From assembly GCA_026414955.1 (NCBI GenBank), contig JAOAIA010000008.1:1-31189 (forward strand): 31,189 bases of DNA. Reading direction: 5' to 3'. Within the stretch, counting starts at the first letter, position 1. Every line of letters begins with the position of its first letter. The notes under the pieces were generated by a model. It searched no databases. It was given only the letters and a program-made list of their open reading frames with translations, and had not been told where the DNA came from. Of this stretch, positions 6,999 through 14,120 are shown piece after piece. The stretch is from Candidatus Bipolaricaulota bacterium (GTDB lineage Bacteria; Bipolaricaulota; Bipolaricaulia; RBG-16-55-9; DRXL01). A program made the translations under genes and the position numbers.

Positions 6999-7247
6999 CT
7001 GTGTTAGGATGGGGTAGTAGTGATTCATGGGCTTAGGGGTGTAGGCCGGCGTTGAAGGTATTTGTGTGAGTTCTCTCAGAGATGCTCCAAGGAAAAGAAG
7101 GAAAAGGAAGAAGACAGAGAAGGTAACAGGGAGTTGCCGGTGGCGCGCCTCCCCATAGAGCAGGGGCCTGAGCGCTTTTCCCGTTTTCTCCAGGATTTTC
7201 TGGCACTCCTTTCATCTGCTTCATGCACCACCAATTCGGAGTTATCT
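6999..7247 (-). ncRNA. Structured leader or small RNA upstream of the lysine-rich peptide
   Basis: Transcription from the promoter at 7254-7282 would begin near 7247. On the minus strand, nested pairings can be drawn between about 7136 and 7183: GGGA with TCCC outside, GCGC with GCGC, then CCCC with GGGG around an 8-base loop. Just upstream lies CCAG-aaaatc-CTGG, and a pyrimidine-rich tract (CTTCTTCCTTTTCCTTC) follows. I compared it by eye with SAM, TPP, cobalamin, lysine and ZTP riboswitches and with SRP RNA and found no match. A 63-codon minus-strand frame starting at 7224 overlaps the structure and could be a leader peptide, but nothing favours it. Confidence 0.4.
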
Positions 7248-7253
7248 AACGTG

Positions 7254-7282
7254 AGTATAGAGCAAAAATTTTTTTATGTCAA
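7254..7282 (-). promoter_or_regulatory. Near-perfect sigma-70 promoter of the lysine-rich peptide unit
   Basis: TTGACA (7277-7282) and TATACT (7254-7259) on the minus strand, separated by exactly 17 bases with an A/T-rich spacer. It is among the best consensus matches in the window, matched only by the rpoD promoter, which suggests high expression. Confidence 0.85.
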
Positions 7283-7408
7283 GAGGGGGCACGTGTGATC
7301 TCGGTCACTCGTGGCGGCAGACATGTGCTCGACTAGGGTGCACGAGAGCATATTTTTACGTTCCGTTGAGGGAAATATCACCACACTAGCCGACAGTGAG
7401 CAACACAC

Positions 7409-7437
7409 TTGCTTGCCTTGGGGCGGGTCGCTAGACT
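7409..7437 (+). promoter_or_regulatory. Possible promoter of the PLD nuclease and priA
   Basis: TTGCTT (7409-7414) and TAGACT (7432-7437) are 17 bases apart, about 48 bases before the ATG at 7485. Both hexamers deviate from consensus. The stretch between 7283 and 7408 shows no other feature that I can support. Confidence 0.45.
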
Positions 7438-7484
7438 ATCGCACGGGGGAGCTTTAGAAGATTATAGAGGAGAGGAGGGAAACC

Positions 7485-9329
7485 ATGAGACACGTTGTTC
7501 TCGCGCTGCTCTTGTCTCTTGTGGGCTTCGGATGGGCACCCTCGGCGCACACCGTCAGTGATCCCATAGTCGTCCATTTCACAAACCCCATAGCCGGGCT
7601 TCCGCGGATGGACAAGCCCCACGAGCAAGCCAACGACGTAGACCGTGCTCTCAGAGCATTGATTGACTCAGCGCGAAAGACCCTTGACATCGCTCTGTAT
7701 CGCATTGCGCACCAGCCGGTCGTTGCAGCGTTGGAGCGCGCGTGCGCCCGAGGAGTCACGATTCGCCTCGTCACCGATCACTCAGCGACGCAAGAGTTTT
7801 TCGGTGAGTACGCGCAGATTCAAAATCTCCCGTGCGTGGCGCTCAAGACCGATCTCAGCGCCGACACGCGCGAGCGTTTTGAGCACCTCATGCATCACAA
7901 GTTCGCGGTCGTTGATGGCGCTGTCGTCTGGACGGGATCGCTCAATTGGGCTGACAGAGAGATTTTCTTCGATGCCAACAACGTGCTCATCATCCGCGAC
8001 GAGCGCCTTGCTCGAATCTTCACGACGGAGTTCGAGGAGATGTTCCTCAAGGATCGCTTCGGACAGGGGAAATTTGACGGCAAGGTCTTCACGCACCTGC
8101 GCACGTATACGATTGGTTCAGCGACGGTTGGGGTCTATTTTACCCCCAGTGGTGCTCCCCAGAAGATCGTGCGCGATGCGATCCGCACCGCGAAAAAGTC
8201 CATCAAGATCGCGATGTTCTACTTCACCGACGATCTCCTAATGGCGGAGCTGGCAGCAGCGCACGCCCGCGGCGTACAGATAGATGCCGTCTGGGACTTT
8301 CGCGGCTGGGAACGCTTTGAAGATTCTGAGATAGACGATGCGCTCCATCTGGGGATCGGCGTCGTGGATGCCCTGCCGGGGTTGGCGCATCACAAATTCG
8401 CCGTCATTGACGACAAGACGGTGATCACCGGCTCGACGAACTGGTCCGATAGCGGGTTCTTCAGCAACGATGAGAATCTTTTGGTGCTCGAAAGCCCTGA
8501 GATTGCCGCTCAGTTTTCTCAGCAGTTCGAGCGTCTCAAGCACGATGCCCTCCAGTATGATCGGACACCGACGCTACCGCCGCGCGTCACAGTCCGTCAC
8601 TATAACACCCAAGACGTATTGGCACGCATCGAATGGCGTCCCCATCTTAGCCGTCCCGTAGATTTCTATGAGCTGTGCCGTGCTCGGGAATCGTTCGGCC
8701 CGTGCGAGCGCGTCTACTCTCGGATTCCCGCGAATCATCGCTATTTCGTTGACGAAGATGTTCAGCTTGGGCACCGATGGTTCTACCGGATGCGCGGGGC
8801 TGTGAATAGCCAGTTTACTGACTGGTCGAACGAGTTCGCGCTTCCTGTTGAAGCGCTGCTCTGCCCCATCGCCGGAGCGCGCGAGGAGTGCGACTGTGAT
8901 GACACGACAGATAACGACGGGGATCGCTCAGTAGACTGCGATGATTTGGACTGCAAGGCCGCGACGAAGTGTCTCGGCCCACCCTGGCGTACCAACACCC
9001 GTGAGCGCGTCGTGCTGGGAGTCACGCCTCCTTCAGCACTGGAAGCCCAACCCCAACGCTTCACTGAAAAGCTCGTGACAGCGGAGTTCACCGTGGTGAC
9101 GACCACTGCGACCGGCAGCGTTATTCGCATACAGTCTGATAGAGATTTCTCTAATCATCTCTCGGTGATCATCTTCAGAACTTACGAGCCGCGCTTTCGG
9201 GGGCTGGGGATTGATCCTACATCGTTCTATACGAAGAAAAAGATCCGCGTGACCGGCGAGTTCTCTCAGTTTCAGGGGCAACCCCAGATCATCGTGCGGT
9301 CTCCGTGGCAGATTGAGCTGGTGCAATGA
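7485..9329 (+). CDS. Secreted phospholipase-D-like nuclease with C-terminal OB-fold-like domain
   Basis: A 614-residue protein with a signal peptide (residues 1-21, hydrophobic LALLLSLVGFGW). Two PLD catalytic repeats each carry an HKD motif: HHKFAVVDG with GSLNWA near 136-155, and HHKFAVIDD with GSTNWSDSG near 302-325. A fibronectin-like or linker region follows. Then comes an acidic Cys-rich patch (ECDCDDTTDNDGDRSVDCDD, near 466-485), like calcium-binding D-N-D-x-D repeats of exported proteins. The last 100 residues (VTAEFTVVTTT...RVTGEFSQFQGQPQI) resemble an OB fold as seen in some secreted nucleases. It probably cleaves DNA or phosphodiesters outside the cytoplasm. AGGAGAGGAGG precedes the ATG, and the stop overlaps the priA start by four bases (ATGA). 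Confidence 0.88.
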   Translation: MRHVVLALLLSLVGFGWAPSAHTVSDPIVVHFTNPIAGLPRMDKPHEQANDVDRALRALIDSARKTLDIALYRIAHQPVVAALERACARGVTIRLVTDHSATQEFFGEYAQIQNLPCVALKTDLSADTRERFEHLMHHKFAVVDGAVVWTGSLNWADREIFFDANNVLIIRDERLARIFTTEFEEMFLKDRFGQGKFDGKVFTHLRTYTIGSATVGVYFTPSGAPQKIVRDAIRTAKKSIKIAMFYFTDDLLMAELAAAHARGVQIDAVWDFRGWERFEDSEIDDALHLGIGVVDALPGLAHHKFAVIDDKTVITGSTNWSDSGFFSNDENLLVLESPEIAAQFSQQFERLKHDALQYDRTPTLPPRVTVRHYNTQDVLARIEWRPHLSRPVDFYELCRARESFGPCERVYSRIPANHRYFVDEDVQLGHRWFYRMRGAVNSQFTDWSNEFALPVEALLCPIAGAREECDCDDTTDNDGDRSVDCDDLDCKAATKCLGPPWRTNTRERVVLGVTPPSALEAQPQRFTEKLVTAEFTVVTTTATGSVIRIQSDRDFSNHLSVIIFRTYEPRFRGLGIDPTSFYTKKKIRVTGEFSQFQGQPQIIVRSPWQIELVQ

Positions 9330-11476
9330 GCTATTCTATCGCCGAAGTCGCGATCCCCCTGGCGGTCGAACAGACGTTTGATTACAAGGTCCCTGAAGGG
9401 ATGCGGGAGCAGGTTCGAGTGGGCCAGCGGGTGCTCGTGCCCTTTCGTGAACGCGAGAGGGTCGAAGCGTTTGTCATCGCCTTGAAAGAGAGAAGCCCCT
9501 TCGAGAGCCGCCTGCGCGAGATCGCTGCTCTTATCTCAGATAAGCCGGAGCTGAGCGCGTCCGATCTCGCTCTGGCACGTTGGATCGCCGAGTATTATCT
9601 AGCTCCGTTGGGGATCGTCTTGCAGACGATAGCTCCAGGGCACGCCCCCCCTAAGCGCGGGAACGCCGTAAAATACGTGAAGCTCAACGTCCCGCTTGCT
9701 GAGCTCTTGGCGCAGATCGAACGGCGTGAGCGGCGTGCCCCGCAGCAAGCTGCTCTCTTGCGCGCGCTCCTCCACGTAGAGGCTCTCTCGGAGAGAGAAC
9801 TCTTGGCGCGGGTCGGCTGCGGGCCGGGGCCGCTGCACGCCCTGGCGCAAGCGGGACTGGTCACTATTGCGAAAAAACCGCGCGAGCGCATCGAATTTCA
9901 CGAAGCCCCCAAAACGATCGCGCTGAACGCGGGGCAGCAGCGGGCGCTCGAAGCGATCACTCAAGCTCGAGAAAAAGTCTTCTTGCTCCACGGCGTCAAC
10001 AACAGCGGCAAGACCGAGGTCTATATGCGCGCCTGTCAGCACGCTCTCGCGCACGCCGGCCAGGCGATCGTGCTCGTCCCAGAGATCTCCCTGACCCCGC
10101 AACTGATCGCGCGGTTTAGAAACTATTTTGGTGAGAAGATCGCCATCTATCACAGCGGGCTGACCGACGCTGAGCGCGCGCGCAATTGGCAACGTCTTCG
10201 GGACGGTGACGCTCAGATTGCTATCGGCGTGCGCGCCGCGCTCTTCGCCCCGTGCTCTCATCTCAAACTTATCGTGATTGACGAAGAGCACGAGAGCACC
10301 TACAAGCAAGACGATCTTGCGCCCAGATATCACGTGCGTGACGTAGCTCTTCAGCGCGCCCAGCTTGCTGGCGCGACGGTCGTCTTAGGGAGCGCCACAC
10401 CCAGCATCGAGAGCTATTTTTATGCGCAGAGCGGGCGCTATCGGTTGCTCGAACTGCCGGAGCGCGTCGTCCCCACTCAACCGCCGGCGATCAAGATTAT
10501 AGATATGAGCGACCGAAAGAATCTGCTCAGCCCCATCTTGCGCGCCAAGATCGAACAGAGACTGAAAAATAACGAACAAGTTATTCTCTTCCTCAACAGA
10601 CTCGGCTACTCTAGTGCGATCTGTCGGCGCTGCCGCCAGACCGTGCGCTGCCCTGCCTGTCAGATCGCCTTGACGGTGCACATGCGCGACCACGAGTTGC
10701 GCTGCCGGTACTGCAATTATAGCCTGAAGATGCCCCGCTGTCGCTCGTGTGGCTCGACGGAGTTGCTCTTCGAGGGCGGGGGCACAGAGCGCCTTGAGCT
10801 GGAAGTGCGAAGCAGCTTTCCCGGCGTACACTTTCGTCGGATGGACTCCGAGAGCGTCCGGCGCGGCGAGCACGGTGCGATCTTAGAAGCCTTTCGCCAA
10901 GGGCAGATTCAGATTCTGCTGGGCACGCAGATGATCGGGCTGGGGCTGGATTTTCCCACCGTGACGTTAGTCGGAATTGTCTCTGCAGATACGTTGCTAG
11001 ACTTTCCGGACTTTCGCGCGGGAGAACGCACTTTTCAGCTCATCTCGCAAGCTGCGGGGCGGGCCGGTCGCGGCGCACGCCCCGGCGAAGTCATCATCCA
11101 GACCCGACACCCCGATAACGAGATCATTCGATTCGCGGCTGCTCAAGACTATCGCGCGTTCTACGAGCACGAGATCGCGCTGCGCGAGACGCTCGCGTAT
11201 CCGCCCTTCACGAAGATCATATTTATGACCGTCGAGCACGGTAACGAAGCAAAAGCGCATGAGCACGCGGATCGGCTCAAAGAGCGTCTGGAAGCCCTAA
11301 AAGCTGGAGAGGTTCTTGGCCCGGCGCGGGCCTTGCCCTATAGGTTGCGCGGGCACTATCGCTGGCAGCTCGTGCTCAAAACTCCTATAGACTTTAAACA
11401 GAAAACCCTCTGGGAAGCTATTACAGAGCTGAAGCTCGCTGACTCAGTGACGGTGAATGTTGATCCGCAGCTTTGA
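9326..11476 (+). CDS. priA: Primosomal replication-restart helicase PriA
   Basis: PriA is a 3'-5' helicase that recognises abandoned forks and reloads the replicative helicase. The 716-residue protein has the N-terminal DNA-binding domain (VAIPLAVEQTFDYKVPEG), Walker A FLLHGVNNSGKTEVYM near 220-235 (the usual GVTGSGKTE has become GVNNSGKTE), the DEEH box (VIDEEHESTYKQDD) and an eight-Cys zinc domain (CRRCRQTVRCPAC ... CRYCNYSL ... CRSCGS) near 432-482. Helicase motifs V-VI follow (GTQMIGLGLDFP, QAAGRAGRG). Length and order are normal. Its start overlaps the upstream nuclease stop, so the two are translationally coupled. Its last 56 bases overlap the convergent RseC-like gene. Confidence 0.97.
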   Translation: MSYSIAEVAIPLAVEQTFDYKVPEGMREQVRVGQRVLVPFRERERVEAFVIALKERSPFESRLREIAALISDKPELSASDLALARWIAEYYLAPLGIVLQTIAPGHAPPKRGNAVKYVKLNVPLAELLAQIERRERRAPQQAALLRALLHVEALSERELLARVGCGPGPLHALAQAGLVTIAKKPRERIEFHEAPKTIALNAGQQRALEAITQAREKVFLLHGVNNSGKTEVYMRACQHALAHAGQAIVLVPEISLTPQLIARFRNYFGEKIAIYHSGLTDAERARNWQRLRDGDAQIAIGVRAALFAPCSHLKLIVIDEEHESTYKQDDLAPRYHVRDVALQRAQLAGATVVLGSATPSIESYFYAQSGRYRLLELPERVVPTQPPAIKIIDMSDRKNLLSPILRAKIEQRLKNNEQVILFLNRLGYSSAICRRCRQTVRCPACQIALTVHMRDHELRCRYCNYSLKMPRCRSCGSTELLFEGGGTERLELEVRSSFPGVHFRRMDSESVRRGEHGAILEAFRQGQIQILLGTQMIGLGLDFPTVTLVGIVSADTLLDFPDFRAGERTFQLISQAAGRAGRGARPGEVIIQTRHPDNEIIRFAAAQDYRAFYEHEIALRETLAYPPFTKIIFMTVEHGNEAKAHEHADRLKERLEALKAGEVLGPARALPYRLRGHYRWQLVLKTPIDFKQKTLWEAITELKLADSVTVNVDPQL

Positions 11477-11963
11477 AGAGAATTTTTGTTGCGATGGGGG
11501 TGAACTCGGCGCGCTCGCGCAGCTTCGCATACAGAGCCGCGAACGCGAAGCTCAGCATCATCAGACCGAACCCAGCAGCGACCTGGACGAGAATCACGGC
11601 GTCTCCAGAAAGACCCCAGCGCGTGGCACCCCACCATCCACCGAGCACAATGCCCAACACAAACATCACTGCGGGGATGAGATAGAGCAACGCCGAGGCT
11701 TTCACGACCGAAGCGTTGGATTTGAGCTGGAGCATGACGCGATCCCCTGGGGCCGCGCCGATTTCATTGAGCGCGTCAATCTCCATCACCGAAGACTGCC
11801 GAAAGAGGCTTCCCAAGACCCCACGGCGCTGGTCCACTTCTTCGGGCGAGCACGCGGTGCTCAGCACGCACGTGCAGTTTTCACACGTCGCGGAGCGATA
11901 GACTCGCACGCGCACCCGGTCAGCGCTTTGGCCGACGACGATCCCTTCAGCCGTGTCTTTCAT
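11421..11963 (-). CDS. RseC/MucC-like membrane protein
   Basis: A 180-residue protein of the SoxR-reducing-system/RseC type. The N-terminal domain holds four Cys (C-E-N-C-T-C near 28-33 and C near 39) that may bind a cluster or metal. A short basic region and two transmembrane helices follow (LLYLIPAVMFVLGIVLGGWW near 92-111, and VQVAAGFGLMMLSFAFAAL). Such proteins associate with Rnf/Rsx electron-transport complexes or sigma-E regulation; neither partner is visible here. The tail (FKAADQHSPSLSQRASAL) is encoded antisense to the priA 3' end. A TTGCGA-17-TATACT promoter lies just upstream. Confidence 0.8.
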   Translation of the reverse strand: MKDTAEGIVVGQSADRVRVRVYRSATCENCTCVLSTACSPEEVDQRRGVLGSLFRQSSVMEIDALNEIGAAPGDRVMLQLKSNASVVKASALLYLIPAVMFVLGIVLGGWWGATRWGLSGDAVILVQVAAGFGLMMLSFAFAALYAKLRERAEFTPIATKILFKAADQHSPSLSQRASAL

Positions 11964-11981
11964 ACTCTCGACCCCAGCAAA

Positions 11982-12010
11982 AGTATACTAAAATAGTCCG
12001 AGTTTCGCAA
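11982..12010 (-). promoter_or_regulatory. Promoter of the RseC-like gene
   Basis: On the minus strand TTGCGA (12005-12010) and TATACT (11982-11987) are 17 bases apart. Transcription near 11975 would leave a leader of only about 12 bases before the ATG at 11963. Confidence 0.7.
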
Positions 12011-12023
12011 GTGAAGAGTCTTT

Positions 12024-12087
12024 GAATCGCGGAAGCCGCGGAGAAGCACTGACAGCATGAAAGACAGCTTCTTAATCTCCGTGATTC
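12024..12087. repeat. Dispersed palindromic repeat, copy 1
   Basis: It starts GAATCGCGGA and ends TCCGTGATTC, nearly perfect terminal inverted repeats. The core AAGCCGCGGAGAAGCAC is shared with the copies at 12510 and 13032. It interrupts the retropepsin-like pseudogene on its 3' side. Confidence 0.8.
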
Positions 12088-12346
12088 ACCCTCGCTCGAA
12101 TGTTCATGCCCAATAAATTGAATCCTACGCCTAGCTTGGCCGAGAACCCCACCTCTATCTCAAATTCATCCTCTCCCAGGCTCATCTTAAAACCTTGTCA
12201 TCGAAGAGGCTATAGAACGCTCCAGAATCCACCTAAGCCCAGATCTCGATCCATTGCTGTTGAGATTGTAAGCTGACAGGGATCAAGGGAATGTCACGCA
12301 AGCGGTGGCGGGCGTACTCGTTCTGCGACCGTTTCATCTCGATCAT
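12088..12346 (-). pseudogene. Retropepsin-like aspartic protease remnant
   Basis: The minus-strand frame from ATG 12346 reads MIEMKRSQNEYARHRLRDIP and onward to IEIWA. A TAG at 12233-12235 follows, then VDSGAFYSLFDDKVLR, the D-S/T-G-A active-site region of clan AA proteases, then TGA. The neighbouring frame continues with VGFSAKLGVGFNLLGM, the usual C-terminal strand of this family. So there is an internal stop, a frameshift and a 3' end cut by the palindromic repeat at 12024-12087. It is related to the better-preserved copy at 30237-30625. Confidence 0.65.
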
Positions 12347-12509
12347 CTGAGCTTATGGTAGCACATGCGCGTGGCTGAGGGCCAGTCGCACATACGTTTC
12401 GAATGGCACAGCTTGCCTCTTTAGAGATCTCTTCATACGCTATTCATCATAACGATTGAGATCGAAAAGTCAAGAGAGAAGGTGCGAGCGCTCGCTCTGA
12501 ATAGTCACT

Positions 12510-12597
12510 GAATCACGGAAGCCACAGAGCAGCACGGAACGCACGGAAAGCAGCTCCTTCCGAGTGCTCCGTGCCTCTTCCGCGCTCTCCGTGATTC
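12510..12597. repeat. Dispersed palindromic repeat, copy 2
   Basis: It starts GAATCACGGA and ends TCCGTGATTC, perfect 10-bp terminal inverted repeats. The interior is built of repeated GCACGGAA / TTCCGTGC units that can fold on themselves. It flanks the S74-type pseudogene on its downstream side. Confidence 0.85.
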
Positions 12598-12599
12598 TA

Positions 12600-13020
12600 T
12601 CCCTACTTCTTCATCAGCTGCCTTCAGCTCCGCGATCCCTTGACTCTTTTTCGCATCGGCTGCTCGTAGCGTCTGGATCTCCTTCGTCAATGCTTCGATC
12701 TTCTTCTCCTGCTCCAAGCTCATCTGATACAGAGTTTGAATCGAGAGCAGCGCGATCCCGTCGGCATCTATCGTGCTGATGTGCTTCTCGCCCTCCCCTA
12801 GCCCAAACGCCGCGTAGACCCGACGTGCCGAATCGCAGCGTCCTGCGCTTTGTAGTTCCCTTCGGTGATGGGGATCAGACTGAGCTTGCGCAAGACCTCG
12901 CGCCCGTCGAGGGGGCGGCAGTTCTCCTTGAGCACGCGGTCGCTGCCCGAGGCCCACGAGCTAGCCCCGGCAGCCAGCGTGACCCCAGCGGTGAGATCAG
13001 AGTTGGAGAAATGGAGAAGT
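12600..13020 (-). pseudogene. Remnant of a tail-fibre-like protein with S74 intramolecular chaperone domain
   Basis: On the minus strand one frame reads SSWASGSDRVLKENCRPLDG and then REVLRKLSLIPITEGNYKAQ..AAIRHVG, the start of a chaperone-of-endosialidase (peptidase S74) domain. The next frame continues with YAAFGLGEGEKHISTIDADG and IALLSIQTLYQM followed by a coiled coil (EQEKKIEALTKEIQTLRAAD). The join between HVG and YAAF has lost a few residues and the frame. The 5' portion is missing, cut near the repeat at 13032. Such domains trim and fold trimeric phage fibres or surface proteins. The fragment lies between two copies of the palindromic repeat. Confidence 0.75.
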
Positions 13021-13031
13021 CGGCATCAATA

Positions 13032-13123
13032 GAGTCGGCGAAGCGGAGAAGCACGGAGAGCACGGGAAAACGCCCCTTCTTTTTCCGTGTTTTCCCTGGT
13101 TGGTTCCGTGCCTTCCGTGATTC
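13032..13123. repeat. Dispersed palindromic repeat, copy 3
   Basis: It shares GAAGCGGAGAAGCACGGA on the left and CCTTCCGTGATTC on the right with the copies at 12024 and 12510; the left terminus is degenerate. It ends about 35 bases before the -10 box of the IscA-like gene. Confidence 0.75.
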
Positions 13124-13134
13124 AAAACCCCCTA

Positions 13135-13164
13135 TTTTCATTGTCGAGAAAATATTGTTATAAT
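13135..13164 (+). promoter_or_regulatory. Possible promoter of the IscA-like gene
   Basis: A perfect TATAAT lies at 13159-13164. The best -35 is TTTTCA at 13135-13140 with an 18-base spacer, a weak match. A start near 13171 leaves about 26 bases of leader. Confidence 0.5.
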
Positions 13165-13196
13165 AACTCCATCACTGATCGAAGGAGTGGTTGAGC

Positions 13197-13532
13197 ATGT
13201 TCACGGTCACCGACAAGGCTGCGCAGGCGCTGTATCAGTTTCTGCAGAGCGAGGGAAAGGAAGATCACGCGCTGCGCATCGTCGCGCAAGAGGGCGGCTG
13301 TAGCTGTTGCGGCCCAGCTTACGGGCTGTTCCTAGAAAAAGAGATGGCCCCCGGCGATACCGTCATCCAGGCTGGACCAATCAAGATCTTTCTCGACCAG
13401 ATGAGCAGCACGCTCTTATCTGAAGCTAAGCTCGACTATATGGACGGCCCCGAGCAGGGGTTTTTCATTGACAACCCTAAAGCCCAAGCGGAGAGGTCGG
13501 AAGGATCCCAAGGCTGTGGCTGCGGACACTAA
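13197..13532 (+). CDS. IscA/ErpA-type (HesB family) iron-sulfur protein
   Basis: A 111-residue A-type carrier-like protein that would pass iron-sulfur clusters to target enzymes. It begins FTVTDKAAQALYQFL, typical of the family. The first cluster Cys lies in GGCSCCGPAYG (two extra Cys nearby), and the C-terminal pair is in QGCGCGH, following the family's CGCG pattern although the serine-phenylalanine end is replaced by His. The linker before it (KAQAERSEGSQ) is longer and more polar than usual. GAAGGAG at 13181-13187 favours the ATG at 13197 over the TTG at 13191. It is unlinked to the suf genes at the left edge but would serve the same pathway. Confidence 0.85.
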   Translation: MFTVTDKAAQALYQFLQSEGKEDHALRIVAQEGGCSCCGPAYGLFLEKEMAPGDTVIQAGPIKIFLDQMSSTLLSEAKLDYMDGPEQGFFIDNPKAQAERSEGSQGCGCGH

Positions 13533-13556
13533 CCGCAGCAGCGAAGAGGGAGCATC

Positions 13557-14114
13557 ATGGCAACACTCGTTCTCGTAGGGGTCGTCGCCCTCGTTATTCT
13601 GTTAATAGTCGCGCTGTACAACAGTTTGGTCACGGCGCGCAACCGCGTAGACAATGCATGGTCGCAGATTGACGTGCAGCTCAAGCGCCGACATGATCTC
13701 ATCCCCAATTTAGTCGAAGTCTGCAAGGGCTACATGAAGTACGAGCAGGCAGTGCTTGAGAGCGTGACCAAGGCGCGCCAGCAAGCGGTGCAGATCTCCG
13801 GAGGCAGCGTGCAAGACCGCGCCCAAGCCGAAAATATTCTCACCGGGGCACTCCGCCAGCTCTTCGCCGTCGCGGAGAACTATCCGGAACTCAAGGCCAA
13901 CCAAAATATGCTCGCCCTGCAAGAAGAGCTGACAGCGACAGAGAACCGCATCGCGTTCGCGCGCCAGCACTATAACGACTCGGTGATGAGCTACAACACC
14001 CAGATTCAGCAGTTTCCGGCGAATCTCTTCGCGAGCAGCTTTGGGTTTCAGCCTCGGGAGTTCTTCGAGCTGACTGACCCGACCCAGCGTGAGCCGGTCA
14101 AGGTGCAGTTTTAG
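13557..14114 (+). CDS. lemA: LemA family membrane protein
   Basis: A 185-residue LemA protein: one N-terminal transmembrane helix (VLVGVVALVILLIVALYNSLV, residues 4-24), then the conserved RNRVDNAWSQIDVQLKRRHD and LIPNLVEVCKGY, a long helical body with AENYPELKANQNML, and the C-terminal FPANLFASSFGF and FEL. The body is expected outside the cytoplasm. The function is not firmly known. LemA and HtpX genes are neighbours in many bacteria, as here, with htpX starting six bases after the lemA stop. GAGGGAG precedes the ATG. Confidence 0.95.
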   Translation: MATLVLVGVVALVILLIVALYNSLVTARNRVDNAWSQIDVQLKRRHDLIPNLVEVCKGYMKYEQAVLESVTKARQQAVQISGGSVQDRAQAENILTGALRQLFAVAENYPELKANQNMLALQEELTATENRIAFARQHYNDSVMSYNTQIQQFPANLFASSFGFQPREFFELTDPTQREPVKVQF

Positions 14115-14120
14115 CCCACG

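Noticed and set aside
6999..7247. Known riboswitch or SRP/6S RNA in the lysine-peptide leader
   Set aside because: By eye no conserved core of SAM, TPP, cobalamin, lysine, ZTP or THF riboswitches, nor the SRP RNA tip, could be found, so it was listed only as an unassigned structured leader.
7062..7298. Plus-strand open frame of 78 codons
   Set aside because: It lies antisense to a clear promoter and leader for the lysine-rich peptide, has biased low-complexity composition (KEKKEKEEDRE) and no ribosome-binding site.
11457..11996. Plus-strand 179-codon frame
   Set aside because: It is the antisense shadow of the RseC-like gene; the minus strand shows membrane helices, a Cys motif and a promoter.
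12505..12957. Minus-strand 150-codon frame as an intact gene
   Set aside because: Only its middle is meaningful (S74 fragment); the N-terminal part is out of frame relative to the family and the C-terminal part is palindromic repeat.
12024..13123. CRISPR array
   Set aside because: The repeats are palindromic, unequal in length and irregularly spaced, and there are no regular spacers or cas genes.
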